Part shown: piece by piece, positions 1 through 10,620 of the stretch
Numbering within the stretch: the stretch's first letter is position 1
How the letters are laid out: each line of letters starts with the position of its first letter
Source of the DNA: Sharpea azabuensis DSM 18934
GTDB taxonomy: Bacteria > Bacillota_I > Bacilli_A > Erysipelotrichales > Coprobacillaceae
Length of the DNA stretch: 57,702 nucleotides
Assembly (NCBI RefSeq): GCF_000702165.1
Contig: NZ_JNKU01000012.1
Coordinates: 1-57,702, forward strand
Direction: 5' to 3'
Notes under the pieces: model-generated
Seen by the model: the letters and a program-made list of their open reading frames with translations, nothing else
The model's database searches: none
Told to the model about the DNA's origin: nothing
Translations under genes and position numbers: made by a program

Positions 1-210
1 TTCTTCATATTTTTCCTGGGCTTTTACAGGAAAATATCTATCATGCTCTTTGAAATTGCTCCGGGCACGGTATGAATTCCTTTTTATCTCTCGGGAAATG
101 GTGGAAGGGCTTCTATGAAGTGCCTTTGCAATCCCACGTATACTCATGCCCAGACCGAGAAATTGATAGATGCAGGAACGCTCATTTATGTTAATATGGT
201 TATAGTTCAT
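1..210 (-). CDS. IS30-family transposase, N-terminal part (cut by window edge)
   Basis: This is the first 70 residues of an IS30-type transposase, read on the minus strand from an ATG at 208-210 with GGAGAT upstream. I translated it by hand because it runs off the window. It contains the family's N-terminal helix-turn-helix, with the signature GMSIRGIAKALHRSPSTISR followed by EIKRN. IS30 transposases act by DDE chemistry; the catalytic part lies outside the window, so I cannot tell whether the copy is intact. The element's outer end probably lies in the 210-314 stretch before the ilvB terminator (inferred). Confidence 0.85.
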   Translation of the reverse strand, partial: MNYNHININERSCIYQFLGLGMSIRGIAKALHRSPSTISREIKRNSYRARSNFKEHDRYFPVKAQEKYEE

Positions 211-314
211 AGGCTTATCTCCATTCTATGTTTTTTTGGTCACTCACATAGTAGCATAGATAATTCCTATGAACTTTTCATATGTTGCACTTGTTATGAT
301 AATTTATCTGTTTT

Positions 315-348
315 AAAAAGCAATGTCACAATGTGGCATTGCTTTTTT
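315..348. terminator. Bidirectional rho-independent terminator after ilvB
   Basis: The arms AAAAGCAATG and CATTGCTTTT flank a short loop, with a T run on either strand. It starts directly at the ilvB stop codon. It closes the leu-ilv operon and would also stop transcription coming from the IS30 side. Confidence 0.85.
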
Positions 349-2033
349 TACTGTTTTTGTTTTGCCAAGTCATCAGCATCAAAGACTTTAGAGATAGCTG
401 CACCAGGTGCTACCATTGGGAAGACTTTATCATCCTGATCAATATGACAATCAAGGACAATTGGTCCATTAGCCTCAAGGGCATGCTTAATCGCTGGCAC
501 AACCTCTTCTTTTGTACGTACGGAAATGGCTTCACAACCAAGTCCTTCAGCTGTTTTCACAAAATCAACTTTATCTGTTAGGACGGTATTGGAATAACGC
601 TTACCATAGAATAATGTCTGCCACTGTCTAACCATGCCTAATACCTGGTTGTTGATGACAACCTGGATAATTGGGACATTATATCTTGATGCTGTCGCAA
701 GCTCATTCAAATTCATTCTGAAGCAACCATCACCAGCAATATTGAAGACTGGTTTGTTTGGTGCGCCATATTTTGCACCAATAGCCGCTCCTAAGCCATA
801 ACCCATTGTACCAAGACCACCTGAAGTCAGGAACTGACGGGGATGTCTGAAGTGATAATACTGTGCTGTCCACATCTGATGCTGTCCTACATCTGTAGAG
901 ATAATCGCTTCTGAATCTGTCAGTAAGTCTATTTGTTCAATGATATATGGGCAAGTTAATTTATCCGTATCATATTTTAATGGGAAACGGTCTTTATATT
1001 CACGAATCTTCTTCATCCAGGCAGGATGATTCTGCTGTGTCATCTTGTCAGTGATAGCACGTAAGATATGCTTGGCATCACCAACTAATCCAAGATTGAC
1101 ATGAATATTCTTGTTGATTTCAGCATCATCAATGTCTAACTGAATAATCTTTGCATCCTTCGCAAATGTCTTTGTATTGCCAGTCACACGATCACTAAAG
1201 CGAGCCCCAATAACCACCAGCAAGTCACATTTAGAAACGCCCAAGTTACTTGCCTTCGTACCATGCATGCCAAGCATGCCGCAATAGCGAGGAGAAAGGC
1301 CATCAAAAGCACCTTTACCCATCAAACTATCACAAACGGGGGCATCGATCTTTTCGACAAATGCTCTTAATTCGGTAGAACATTCTGAAGCAATAGCGCC
1401 ACCACCGACAAAGACAAATGGCTTCTCAGCTTCATTGATCATTTTAATAGCTTTATCAATCTGGCTATCCGTATATTCATCAAAGTTTGCTGTTACTGGA
1501 TTTGGCTTTTTTGATTCATATTCAGCTGATTCAATAGTTGCATTCTTTGTGATATCGATCAAGACAGGGCCTGGTCTTCCTTCTTTCGCAATTTCGAAAG
1601 CACGTCTAATTGTTGGTGCAATGTCTTTCGCTCTTTTGACAATATAATTATGTTTCGTAATAGGAATAGTGACTCCCTTGATATCAATTTCCTGGAAACC
1701 ATCCTTACCTAAGCTGCTTGCGGCAACATTGGCAGTAATGAAAACAACTGGTATAGAGTCCATGTAGGCAGTCGCAATACCAGTTACGAGGTTTGTCGCA
1801 CCAGGTCCAGATGTCGCCATTGCCACACCGACTTTACCTGTCACTCTTGCATAACCATCGGCGGCATGAGCTGCCCCTTGTTCATGGGATGTGAGTACAT
1901 GATTGATTTTATCCTGATATTTATAGAGTGAGTCATAGACTTCAAGGATTGTTCCTCCTGGATAGCCAAAGACTGTATCAACGCCCTGTTCAAGCAAGCA
2001 TTCAACAACGATATCAGATCCTTTTAACTTCAA
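348..2033 (-). CDS. ilvB: Acetolactate synthase, large (catalytic) subunit
   Basis: ThDP- and FAD-dependent enzyme that condenses two pyruvates to acetolactate, or pyruvate with 2-ketobutyrate to acetohydroxybutyrate: the first common step to Val, Leu and Ile. The N-terminal half has the catalytic glutamate in TSHEQGAAHAADGYAR near residue 50. The C-terminal half has the ThDP/metal motif GDGCFRMNLNEL...INN. Length of about 561 residues is normal. I take TTG at 2031-2033 as the start: GGAGGA lies 7 bases upstream, and the longer reading frame would begin inside that ribosome-binding site. It is the last gene of the operon. Its regulatory subunit ilvN is encoded five genes upstream instead of next to it. 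Confidence 0.95.
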   Translation of the reverse strand: MKLKGSDIVVECLLEQGVDTVFGYPGGTILEVYDSLYKYQDKINHVLTSHEQGAAHAADGYARVTGKVGVAMATSGPGATNLVTGIATAYMDSIPVVFITANVAASSLGKDGFQEIDIKGVTIPITKHNYIVKRAKDIAPTIRRAFEIAKEGRPGPVLIDITKNATIESAEYESKKPNPVTANFDEYTDSQIDKAIKMINEAEKPFVFVGGGAIASECSTELRAFVEKIDAPVCDSLMGKGAFDGLSPRYCGMLGMHGTKASNLGVSKCDLLVVIGARFSDRVTGNTKTFAKDAKIIQLDIDDAEINKNIHVNLGLVGDAKHILRAITDKMTQQNHPAWMKKIREYKDRFPLKYDTDKLTCPYIIEQIDLLTDSEAIISTDVGQHQMWTAQYYHFRHPRQFLTSGGLGTMGYGLGAAIGAKYGAPNKPVFNIAGDGCFRMNLNELATASRYNVPIIQVVINNQVLGMVRQWQTLFYGKRYSNTVLTDKVDFVKTAEGLGCEAISVRTKEEVVPAIKHALEANGPIVLDCHIDQDDKVFPMVAPGAAISKVFDADDLAKQKQ

Positions 2034-2054
2034 TGCGTATTCCTCCAATCTTCA

Positions 2055-3731
2055 TTAATCTTCGTTATCTACTTTTAATACTGCCCCTGTATTTGCACTT
2101 GTAACCATGGCTGCATATTTCTTAAGATAACCTGTATTGATTTTAGGTGTTCTTGGCTGCCATTTTTCTTTACGTGCTGCTAATGTCGCATCGTCGACAA
2201 GGACATTAATCTTATTATTAGGAATATCAATAGAGATGATATCGCCTTCTTCAACTAAGGCAATAGGTCCACCAACAGCTGCTTCTGGAGAAATATGACC
2301 GATTGAAGCACCACGTGTAGCACCTGAGAAACGACCATCAGTAATTAAAGCAACATCCTTATCAAGTCCCATGCCAGCAATTTCACTTGTTGGTGAAAGC
2401 ATTTCACGCATACCTGGACCACCCTTAGGACCTTCATAACGGATGACAACGACATCACCTTTGACAATCTTGCCACCACGAATAGCCTTGATGGCATCTT
2501 CTTCACAATCAAAGACTCTTGCAGGACCTTCATGTGTCATCATTTCAGGAGCCACTGCTGACTGTTTTACAACACAGCTATCTGGTGCTAAATTACCACG
2601 TAATACGGCAATACCACCTGTCTTTGAATATGGATTATCAACCGGTCTGATGATTTCTGGATTTCTATTCACACAACCAGCAATATTTTCTTTGATTGTC
2701 TTGCCTGTACATGTGATGCCATCGGTTTCAAGAATGCCTAGTGAATCCAATTCATTCATCACGGCATAAACACCACCCGCTAAATCAAGATCTTCCATGA
2801 ATGTATCACCAGCTGGTGCTAAGTGGCATAAGTTAGGTGTTTTCTTGCTGATCTCATTGGCAATATCAAGATTCAATTCAACGCCTGCTTCATGAGCAAT
2901 AGCTGGTAAATGCAACATAGAGTTTGTTGAACAGCCAAGTGCCATATCAACAGCCATTGCATTTCTAAATGCCTTTTCGTTCATGATATCTCTTGGACGA
3001 ATATCTTCTTCAATTAATTTCATGATCTGCATACCAGCATGTTTTGCCAAGCGAATACGTGCTGAATAAACAGCTGGAATCGTACCATTGCCCTTTAAGC
3101 CCATGCCAAGTGCTTCGGTCAAGCAGTTCATTGAGTTTGCAGTATACATCCCTGAACATGATCCACATGTTGGACATGATACTTTTTCGGCATATTCCAA
3201 TTCATCAGCAGAAATCTTGCCTGCATTATACTGACCAACTCTTTCAAAGAGTGTTGATAAGCATGTTCTCTTGCCATCAATTTCAGCTCCTGCCAACATT
3301 GGCCCACCAGAGACAAAGATTGTTGGAATATTGATACGTGCTGCCGCCATCAATAAGCCTGGGACATTCTTATCACAGTTAGGAATCATGACGAGACCAT
3401 CAAACTGATGTGCCGTTGCTAGACATTCTGTTGAATCAGCAATTAATTCACGTGTGACAAGGGAATATTTCATACCTGTATGGTTCATGGCAATACCATC
3501 ACATACGGCAATGGCAGGCACTTCTACTGGAACACCACCAGCTAAATAAACGCCCTTTTTCACAGCCTCACTGATTTTATCCAAGTTCATATGGCCAGGG
3601 ACAATTTCATTATAAGAAGATACAACACCAATTAATGGTCTCTTCATTTCTTCTTCAGTAAAACCTAATGCATTAAATAATGAACGATGTGGTGCTCTTT
3701 CAACACCCTTTTTGACATTATCACTTTTCAT
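2055..3731 (-). CDS. ilvD: Dihydroxy-acid dehydratase
   Basis: Fe-S enzyme that dehydrates 2,3-dihydroxy-isovalerate and -methylvalerate to the 2-oxo acids preceding Val/Leu and Ile. The IlvD/Edd family cysteine motifs are present: NCDKNVPG (about residue 120) and [17 protein letters not shown] (about residue 195), as is [14 protein letters not shown] near the C-terminus. I place the start at ATG 3729-3731, because GGAGGGG stands 7 bases before it and overlaps the leuB stop codon; a frame open to 3761 would add ten unlikely residues. About 558 residues, normal for the family. Twenty-one bases separate it from ilvB. Confidence 0.96.
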   Translation of the reverse strand: MKSDNVKKGVERAPHRSLFNALGFTEEEMKRPLIGVVSSYNEIVPGHMNLDKISEAVKKGVYLAGGVPVEVPAIAVCDGIAMNHTGMKYSLVTRELIADSTECLATAHQFDGLVMIPNCDKNVPGLLMAAARINIPTIFVSGGPMLAGAEIDGKRTCLSTLFERVGQYNAGKISADELEYAEKVSCPTCGSCSGMYTANSMNCLTEALGMGLKGNGTIPAVYSARIRLAKHAGMQIMKLIEEDIRPRDIMNEKAFRNAMAVDMALGCSTNSMLHLPAIAHEAGVELNLDIANEISKKTPNLCHLAPAGDTFMEDLDLAGGVYAVMNELDSLGILETDGITCTGKTIKENIAGCVNRNPEIIRPVDNPYSKTGGIAVLRGNLAPDSCVVKQSAVAPEMMTHEGPARVFDCEEDAIKAIRGGKIVKGDVVVIRYEGPKGGPGMREMLSPTSEIAGMGLDKDVALITDGRFSGATRGASIGHISPEAAVGGPIALVEEGDIISIDIPNNKINVLVDDATLAARKEKWQPRTPKINTGYLKKYAAMVTSANTGAVLKVDNED

Positions 3732-3744
3732 AACATGACCCCTC

Positions 3745-4827
3745 CTATACTCTTGATGCAATCAAGTCTCCCATTTCACTTGTTGAAACTTTCTTGTCAC
3801 CATCTTTATAAATATCAACTGTGCGATAGCCTTCTTTTAAGACATCACGAACAGCTTGTTCAATCGCATCTGCTTCTTTATTCAAATCAAATGAATAACG
3901 TAACATCATCGCGCCTGAGAGAATTGTTGCAATGGGATTAGCGACATTCTTGCCAGCAATATCCGGTGCGGATCCGCCACTTGGTTCATAGAGACCAAAC
4001 TTGTCTTCTCTAAGCGATGCACTTGAAAGCATTCCAATCGAACCTGTAATCATACTTGCTTCATCACTTAAGATATCACCAAACATATTCTCAGTTAAGA
4101 CAACATCAAACTGTGATGGGTTGGCAACTAACTGCATAGCTGAGTTATCCACCAACATATGTTCCACTTCAACATCTGGATAATCCTTTGCCACTTCATT
4201 GACAACTTTACGCCATAAGCGTGATGAATCAAGGACATTGGCCTTATCCACAGAAGTGATTTTCTTTCTTCTCACTCTTGCGATTTCAAAAGCCTTAATC
4301 GCAATACGTCTAATTTCACTTTCTGAATAAATCAAGTTGTCATGAGCGACAAGTTCACCATTGACTTCTTTTGTCGAACGTTCGCCAAAATAAAGACCTC
4401 CAGTTAACTCTCTGACAATAATCATATCAAAGCCTTTAGCGCTTGTTGCTTCTTTAAGTGGACAGGCATCAGCTAGTTCAGGATAGAGATAAGCTGGTCT
4501 TAAGTTCGCAAATAAGCCAAGCTCTTTTCTAATCTTCAATAGCCCTGCTTCTGGTCTTTTATCTGGAGGAAGCTTATACCATGGCGAAGTAGATGTATTG
4601 CCCCCAATGGAACCTAATAATACAGCATCACTGCTTTTCGCAATCGCAAGCGCCTCATCTGTTAGTGGTTCACCATAGGCATCAATCGAACATCCACCCA
4701 TTAAGATCTGTGTGTAATGGAACTGATGGTTGTATTTTTGACCAACTGCATCTAAGACCTTCATTGTCTCACTGACAACTTCTGGACCAATTCCATCACC
4801 TTTAATAACTGCAATATTCTTTTCCAT
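3745..4827 (-). CDS. leuB: 3-isopropylmalate dehydrogenase
   Basis: NAD-dependent oxidative decarboxylation of 3-isopropylmalate to 2-oxoisocaproate, third step of leucine synthesis. The 360-residue protein shows the isocitrate/isopropylmalate dehydrogenase pattern: [10 protein letters not shown] at the N-terminus, the substrate arginines in RPAYLYPEL, the metal-site region [21 protein letters not shown], and the NAD-loop [17 protein letters not shown] near the C-terminus. It starts four bases after leuD. Its TAG stop lies within the ilvD ribosome-binding site, so translation of the two is probably coupled. Confidence 0.96.
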   Translation of the reverse strand: MEKNIAVIKGDGIGPEVVSETMKVLDAVGQKYNHQFHYTQILMGGCSIDAYGEPLTDEALAIAKSSDAVLLGSIGGNTSTSPWYKLPPDKRPEAGLLKIRKELGLFANLRPAYLYPELADACPLKEATSAKGFDMIIVRELTGGLYFGERSTKEVNGELVAHDNLIYSESEIRRIAIKAFEIARVRRKKITSVDKANVLDSSRLWRKVVNEVAKDYPDVEVEHMLVDNSAMQLVANPSQFDVVLTENMFGDILSDEASMITGSIGMLSSASLREDKFGLYEPSGGSAPDIAGKNVANPIATILSGAMMLRYSFDLNKEADAIEQAVRDVLKEGYRTVDIYKDGDKKVSTSEMGDLIASRV

Positions 4828-4831
4828 AATC

Positions 4832-5320
4832 CTACTCCTGATTATTCAGATAATTCACTAAACCACCTTCAGTAATAATTTTCTGAATGAAAGGTGGAAA
4901 TGGCTGTGCCTGATATGTCTTATGCGTTGTTACATCAGTAATCACACCCGTATCATAATCAACCTTCACTTCATCGCCTTCAGAAATCTCAGCGACAGCT
5001 TCAGGACATTCACAAATAGCTAAGCCAATATTGATGGCATTACGATAGAAGATTCTTGCAAAGCTATCAGCAATAATACAAGATACACCAGCTGTCTTTA
5101 AGGCAAGAGGAGCATGTTCACGTGATGAACCACAGCCAAAATTCTTACCGGCAACAATCAAATCACCATCATTGACTCTTTCAACGAAAGTAGGATCAAT
5201 ATCAACCATTGCATGACTTGCCAGTTCTTTCGCATCAAAAGAATTTAAATAACGTGCGGGAATAATCACATCAGTATCAACATTATCCCCATATTTCAAT
5301 ACTTTTCCATGTGCCTGCAT
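4832..5320 (-). CDS. leuD: 3-isopropylmalate dehydratase, small subunit
   Basis: The 162-residue swivelling subunit of isopropylmalate isomerase, paired with LeuC. It has the short archaeal/clostridial-type architecture, with [13 protein letters not shown] and the substrate-binding loop [18 protein letters not shown] around residue 60. Its ATG overlaps the leuC TAA by one base (TAATG), with AGGAGG upstream, which argues for coupled translation and 1:1 output of the two subunits. Confidence 0.95.
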   Translation of the reverse strand: MQAHGKVLKYGDNVDTDVIIPARYLNSFDAKELASHAMVDIDPTFVERVNDGDLIVAGKNFGCGSSREHAPLALKTAGVSCIIADSFARIFYRNAINIGLAICECPEAVAEISEGDEVKVDYDTGVITDVTTHKTYQAQPFPPFIQKIITEGGLVNYLNNQE

Positions 5321-6597
5321 TAGTTTTCTCCTCCTACTTTTTCTGGATTAGCGATATAGCCAGCAATTGCACTTGCTGCAGCTACTTCAGGTGAAGCTAA
5401 ATAAATAAGCGCTTGTGTATCACCCATACGACCAACGAAGTTTCTATTTGTTGTTGAAACACACTTTTCGCCCTTTGCCAGAACGCCCATATGACCACCC
5501 ATGCAAGGACCACAGCTTGGTGTATTAAAAGCACAGCCGGCTTTCACGAAGATATCAACTAAGCCATTATCAACACACTGTAAAAAGATCTTCTGAGTCG
5601 CTGGGACAACCATCACACGGACATTATCAGCAACCGTATGACCTTTAAGAATCTTGGCTGCTTTTTCTAAATCAGAATAACGACCATTTGTACAAGATCC
5701 AATGACAACCTGATCAATATAAATCTTATCAGCTGCCTCAACCTCATCAATAGTATGAGCATTACCTGGTAAATGTGGGAAGGCGACTGTTGGACGTACG
5801 TCAGAAAGATTGACTTCTACTGTCTCTACGTATTGGGCATCTTCATCTGCTTCATATTCCACCCATTCACTTACGCCAGCATTACGCATATATTCACGCG
5901 CCTTGTCATCAACTGGGAAAATGGCATTCTTACCACCTGCTTCAATACCCATATTACAGATGGTAAAACGATCATCCATCGATAATTCCTGGACACCTTC
6001 ACCAGTAAATTCCATTGACTGATATAAAGCCCCATCAACACCGATACGGCCAATAATATGAAGGATAACATCCTTGCCACTCACATATGGTGGAAGTTTT
6101 CCTGTTAAATGTATTTTAATAGCGGAAGGAACTTTGAACCAGGCAATCCCCTTAGCCATGCCTGCTGCAATATCCGTTGTTCCAACGCCTGTCGAGAAAG
6201 CACCCAATGCACCATAAGTACATGTATGGCTATCCGCACCAATAACTGCCTGTCCTGCATAAACAAGCCCGCGTTCAGGAAGAATCGCATGTTCAACGCC
6301 ATTCTTACCCTGCACCATAATATGCGTCAGACCTTCGTCCAATGAGAACTTCAAGATTGCTCTAGCATTCTCAGCCGACTTGATGTCTTTATTTGGGGTG
6401 AAGTGATCAGGGACAAATACAACTTTATCCTTATCAAATACATGACCACCCATCTTCTTGATAATTGGTAAAGCCATTGGACCAGTAATATCATTAGCCA
6501 TCACTAAATCAAGCTTGGCCTCAATTAATTCTCCAGGTGCAACATGATCTTTACCTGCATGCGCAGCTAAGATCTTTTGCGTCATTGTCATTGCCAT
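5320..6597 (-). CDS. leuC: 3-isopropylmalate dehydratase, large subunit
   Basis: Aconitase-superfamily subunit that carries the [4Fe-4S] cluster and isomerises 2-isopropylmalate to 3-isopropylmalate. The three cluster cysteines are visible in IGSCTNGR (about residue 300) and [10 protein letters not shown] (about residue 360). The 425-residue length matches the shorter archaeal/clostridial-type LeuC (about 420) and not the 460-470-residue proteobacterial form, consistent with the short LeuD. AAAGGAGG precedes the ATG. About 100 bases with two hairpins separate it from ilvC. Confidence 0.95.
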   Translation of the reverse strand: MAMTMTQKILAAHAGKDHVAPGELIEAKLDLVMANDITGPMALPIIKKMGGHVFDKDKVVFVPDHFTPNKDIKSAENARAILKFSLDEGLTHIMVQGKNGVEHAILPERGLVYAGQAVIGADSHTCTYGALGAFSTGVGTTDIAAGMAKGIAWFKVPSAIKIHLTGKLPPYVSGKDVILHIIGRIGVDGALYQSMEFTGEGVQELSMDDRFTICNMGIEAGGKNAIFPVDDKAREYMRNAGVSEWVEYEADEDAQYVETVEVNLSDVRPTVAFPHLPGNAHTIDEVEAADKIYIDQVVIGSCTNGRYSDLEKAAKILKGHTVADNVRVMVVPATQKIFLQCVDNGLVDIFVKAGCAFNTPSCGPCMGGHMGVLAKGEKCVSTTNRNFVGRMGDTQALIYLASPEVAAASAIAGYIANPEKVGGEN

Positions 6598-6643
6598 ATA
6601 TCTATTCCTCCTTTTATACGCATCATTTATCCGTTGTCATAAA

Positions 6644-6689
6644 GGAGTCAATACTGACTCCCTTAGGACAACACACAAGTGTGTGTTGT
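6644..6689 (-). other. Two tandem hairpins between ilvC and leuC
   Basis: Two perfect inverted repeats lie in the only sizeable gap of the operon. At 6668-6689 the arms are ACAACACACA/TGTGTGTTGT; at 6644-6661 they are GGAGTCA/TGACTCC around ATAC. Neither has a strong U tract on the minus strand. I therefore read them as mRNA stabilising, processing or partial-attenuation elements and not as a full terminator (inference). Confidence 0.6.
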
Positions 6690-6696
6690 TGAATAA

Positions 6697-7725
<1,029 letters not shown>

Positions 7726-8238
7726 TTATCTAGCTTTAATCTTTTCTTTATCTTCGTCACGTAAACCCCTACCGATACCTGCAATACCAGTACGTACGAT
7801 CTCCGTGACGTTGAAGTCTGTCATCATTGCCAGCAAGCCATCGATTTTTGACTGTGTCCCAGTGATTTCAATAACCATGGAATCAGGAGAGACATCGACA
7901 ATCTTGCCACGATAAATATCTACAATCGATACAATATCAACACGTTCCTTATGTGAACATTCCACTTTAATAAGGACAAGTTCACGATAGACGGAATTTG
8001 TATCCTCCAACTTAAAGACCTCTTTCACATCTTCAAGTTTTCTCACTTGTTTTTCAATTTGTTCTAGGGTTTCAGCATCACCTGTAGAGACAACAGTCAT
8101 TCTTGAAATATGGGGATCATTCGTTTCCCCAACAGTCAAGGAATCAATGTTGTAGCTACGTCTAGAGAATAGTCCTGCAACTCTATTCAATACCCCCGGT
8201 GTATTATCAACCAGGATTGAGAGTACCAATCGCTCCAT
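7726..8238 (-). CDS. ilvN: Acetolactate synthase, small (regulatory) subunit
   Basis: Activates IlvB and gives valine feedback sensitivity. The 170-residue protein has the N-terminal ACT domain beginning LSILVDNTPGVLNRVAGLFS with the valine-site region YNIDSL, followed by a C-terminal ALS_ss domain. It starts one base after the leuA stop, with GGAGGG upstream. It sits far from ilvB but in the same transcript. Confidence 0.95.
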   Translation of the reverse strand: MERLVLSILVDNTPGVLNRVAGLFSRRSYNIDSLTVGETNDPHISRMTVVSTGDAETLEQIEKQVRKLEDVKEVFKLEDTNSVYRELVLIKVECSHKERVDIVSIVDIYRGKIVDVSPDSMVIEITGTQSKIDGLLAMMTDFNVTEIVRTGIAGIGRGLRDEDKEKIKAR

Positions 8239-8239
8239 T

Positions 8240-9931
8240 CTAGCCCTCCTTATTTCTTAAATCTCGATGAATTCTATTCAAACCAGAAATCATTGCTTTA
8301 ATGGTAGCTGTCGTGATATTGGCATGTACACCAACACCCCATTCTGCACTCTGCATGCCCTCACCTTGCATTTCAACATAAGAAGCAGCTTTTGAAGAAG
8401 AGCCAGATGTTAAAGCATGTTCTGAATAATCAAGTAATGTGAAGTGAACATTGGAACCACTATTTAATGCATCTCTTACAGCATCAATTGGACCATTACC
8501 ATGTCCAACCAATGTTTTCTCTTCACCATGATCAATAATCTTTAAGATAACCTTACGATCGAAGTCATTAGTAGGATCTTCACTTTCATCAATTAGTTTC
8601 TGACTGATGAATTTATATGGTTCTTCCATATCAATATATTCTTTAGTGAATGTGTCAAAGATACGTTCTGGTGAGACTTCACCTTCCGCTTCAGAAATAT
8701 TCTGAACGACTTTTGCGAAGTTTGCCTGCATTGCTTTAGGAATATGATAGCCGAAGACTGTATCCATTACAAAGGCTACGCCACCCTTACCTGACTGTGA
8801 GTTAATACGAACGATAGGTTCATATTGACGATTTAAATCAGCAGGGTCAATTGGTAAGTAAGGTACTTCCCATTGCTTATTGTCACGTTCACGATATTTA
8901 TGCATACCTTTATTAATTGCATCCTGGTGACTGCCAGAGAAAGCTGTAAAGACAAGCTGTCCAGCATATGGCTGACGAGGTGGCACTTCCATCTTTGTCA
9001 CGCGTTCATACATTTTCTTGATGTCATTAATATGCGAGAAGTCAAGCTTAGGATCAACTCCATGTGTATACATATTCAAAGCAACCGTCACAAGATCAAC
9101 ATTACCAGTTCTTTCACCATTACCAAATAATGTACCTTCAACACGATCAGCCCCAGCTAATAAGCCAAGCTCCGTTGCAGCTACGCCTGTGCCTCTATCA
9201 TTATGTGGATGAAGAGAAAGAATGACACGTTCACGATCTTTGAAATGTCTGCCGATCCATTCAATCTGGTCCGCATAGACATTAGGCGTATCCATTTCGA
9301 CGGTTGCTGGTAAGTTAATGATGACTTTATTGTCCTTGCTAGCACCCCAGACATCCATGACTGCATCACATACTTCAACAGCATAATCCATTTCTGTACC
9401 CGTAAATGATTCAGGTGAATATTCAAGAATCACTTTGCCATCAAATTCCGAACAAAGGTCTTTCACTAACTGACATCCATCAGTTGCAATCTTTTTGATT
9501 TCTTCTTTGTTTTTATTAAAAACCACATCTCTTTGAAGAACTGAAGTGGAATTATAAATATGAACAATGGCTTTATCGAGTCCCTTTAATGACTCAAAAG
9601 TTCTTCTAATTAAATGTTCACGGCATTGTGTTAAGACCTGCAAAGTGACATCATCAGGAACTAAATGATCATCAATAAGTTTTCTAATAAAATCATATTC
9701 AATCTGGCTGGCAGATGGGAAACCTACTTCGATTTCCTTGAATCCAAGTTCTACAAGCTTCTGAAACATCTCAACTTTTTCATCAATATTCATTGGTGTA
9801 ACGAGCGCCTGGTTACCATCACGTAAGTCAACTGAACACCAAGTTGGTGCTTTTTCAATATGGCGATCTGGCCAAGTACGATCAGGTAAGCTAATTGTTT
9901 CAAATCTCTTGTACTTCTGGTAATTCATCAT
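8240..9931 (-). CDS. leuA: 2-isopropylmalate synthase (long, yeast/actinobacterial type)
   Basis: Condenses acetyl-CoA with 2-oxoisovalerate, the committed step to leucine. The TIM-barrel motifs DLRDGNQAL (about residue 36) and SLHPHNDRGTGVAATE (about residue 240, metal-binding histidines) are clear. A C-terminal regulatory domain of about 120 residues follows. The N-terminus (KYKRFETISLPDRTWPDR) and the 563-residue length match the type found in yeast and actinobacteria and not the roughly 510-residue LeuA of Bacillus. AAGGAG precedes the first of two adjacent ATGs. It is the first gene after the T-box leader. Confidence 0.95.
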   Translation of the reverse strand: MMNYQKYKRFETISLPDRTWPDRHIEKAPTWCSVDLRDGNQALVTPMNIDEKVEMFQKLVELGFKEIEVGFPSASQIEYDFIRKLIDDHLVPDDVTLQVLTQCREHLIRRTFESLKGLDKAIVHIYNSTSVLQRDVVFNKNKEEIKKIATDGCQLVKDLCSEFDGKVILEYSPESFTGTEMDYAVEVCDAVMDVWGASKDNKVIINLPATVEMDTPNVYADQIEWIGRHFKDRERVILSLHPHNDRGTGVAATELGLLAGADRVEGTLFGNGERTGNVDLVTVALNMYTHGVDPKLDFSHINDIKKMYERVTKMEVPPRQPYAGQLVFTAFSGSHQDAINKGMHKYRERDNKQWEVPYLPIDPADLNRQYEPIVRINSQSGKGGVAFVMDTVFGYHIPKAMQANFAKVVQNISEAEGEVSPERIFDTFTKEYIDMEEPYKFISQKLIDESEDPTNDFDRKVILKIIDHGEEKTLVGHGNGPIDAVRDALNSGSNVHFTLLDYSEHALTSGSSSKAASYVEMQGEGMQSAEWGVGVHANITTATIKAMISGLNRIHRDLRNKEG

Positions 9932-9959
9932 TTCTTTATTCTCCTTTCCAACCTTTAAT

Positions 9960-10235
9960 AAAAAACTCCCGTCTCATGCATGTAGCGCAAGAGGACGAGA
10001 GTCTAAACTTCGTGGTTCCACCTCAATTTATTGACACCTCACGATGCCAACCTTTTCGAGTACTAACATACTCTAGCACGATAACGGGTGCGGGATCCGT
10101 AGCTACTTACTATGATTTCAGCGCTCCACTCTAGGATGAGTTCAGAATGTCATAAGTACCTTTTTCACCAACCAAGGTCTCTCTCAGCTTATTACCACTC
10201 TTACTATTTCCTTTCAACGTCTTTGTTTACTTCGG
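9960..10235 (-). promoter_or_regulatory. Leucine T-box leader (tRNA-sensing riboswitch)
   Basis: Untranslated leader of the leu-ilv operon. The T-box sequence AGGTGGAACCACG lies at 10011-10023 (minus strand) in the antiterminator. The competing terminator is at 9960-10002, with arms ACTCTCGTC/GACGGGAGT followed by T6. Stem I runs from about 10230, with AGAGAG and GGTTGGTG motifs. The likely specifier is CTC (leucine) at 10138-10140, in GAACTCATCC. An overlapping ATC would read isoleucine, but CTC is followed by the expected purine. Uncharged tRNA-Leu should favour antitermination. Confidence 0.9.
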
Positions 10236-10246
10236 TTGTTGACCAT

Positions 10247-10275
10247 ATATTATTCTATTAGCCCTCTTAAGTCAA
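10247..10275 (-). promoter_or_regulatory. Promoter of the leu-ilv operon
   Basis: TTGACT, 17 bases, TAATAT on the minus strand: a near-consensus vegetative promoter, about 12 bases before the T-box RNA begins. Confidence 0.85.
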
Positions 10276-10436
10276 CATATTTTTTCTAATAATTTTACGC
10301 AAATACAAACATCTTTCATACATTTTAGGATATTTAGAAATATTGTTCTAAAGTATATACAATTCATCTTTATCACCATTATACGTCCCTTAAATCAAAT
10401 AAGCACGTATTTTAGCGAAAATATTGAAAACTTACT

Positions 10437-10448
10437 ATTGTATACAAT
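10437..10448. promoter_or_regulatory. Operator-like palindrome ATTGTATACAAT
   Basis: A perfect 12-base palindrome about 165 bases upstream of the leu-ilv -35 box. A second copy of the TGTATACAAT core is centred 50 bases away, and a third lies in the promoter in front of the HAD-hisC genes. Such symmetry fits a dimeric repressor of GntR type, but the regulator is unknown. Confidence 0.5.
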
Positions 10449-10486
10449 GGATATGACTATTTCTTCACAAGTTATGAAGTGCTTAC

Positions 10487-10500
10487 AGTGTATACAATTT
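10487..10500. promoter_or_regulatory. Operator-like palindrome TGTATACA, second copy
   Basis: AGTGTATACAATTT shares an 11-base GTGTATACAAT core with the site in the HAD-hisC promoter (minus strand there). It is centred 50 bases, about five helical turns, from the first copy. Confidence 0.45.
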
Positions 10501-10591
10501 CGTTTCATACGAATTCTCAAAAAAAACTTATTTTTTCGTATGATTTCTCTTTTTGGTGTGATAGATTCGTATTTTCATAAATATCGACAAT

Positions 10592-10620
10592 AAAAAAAGA
10601 TTTCCAAGAAGGAAATCTTT
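10592..10620 (-). terminator. Terminator after ddl
   Basis: On the minus strand the stem AAAGATTTCC/GGAAATCTTT with a TTCTT loop is followed by a T run. It overlaps the ddl stop codon and closes the rapZ-to-ddl unit. Confidence 0.9.

Larger units (their letters stand above)
10276..10591. other. AT-rich intergenic region with palindromes
   Basis: About 316 bases without a convincing gene lie between the ddl terminator and the leu promoter. They hold two TGTATACA palindromes (10437-10448 and 10489-10496), a looser GTATATACAATT near 10352, and an inverted repeat CATACGAA/TTCGTATG at 10506-10542. I see no T-box or other known riboswitch here. Confidence 0.6.

Noticed and set aside
115-438. Plus-strand open frame across the left edge and the ilvB terminator
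   Set aside because: It is antisense to the IS30-type transposase and ilvB, crosses a terminator, and lacks protein-like composition.
5773-6345. Several plus-strand frames of 60-80 codons over leuC
   Set aside because: Shadows of leuC codon usage, with no ribosome sites.
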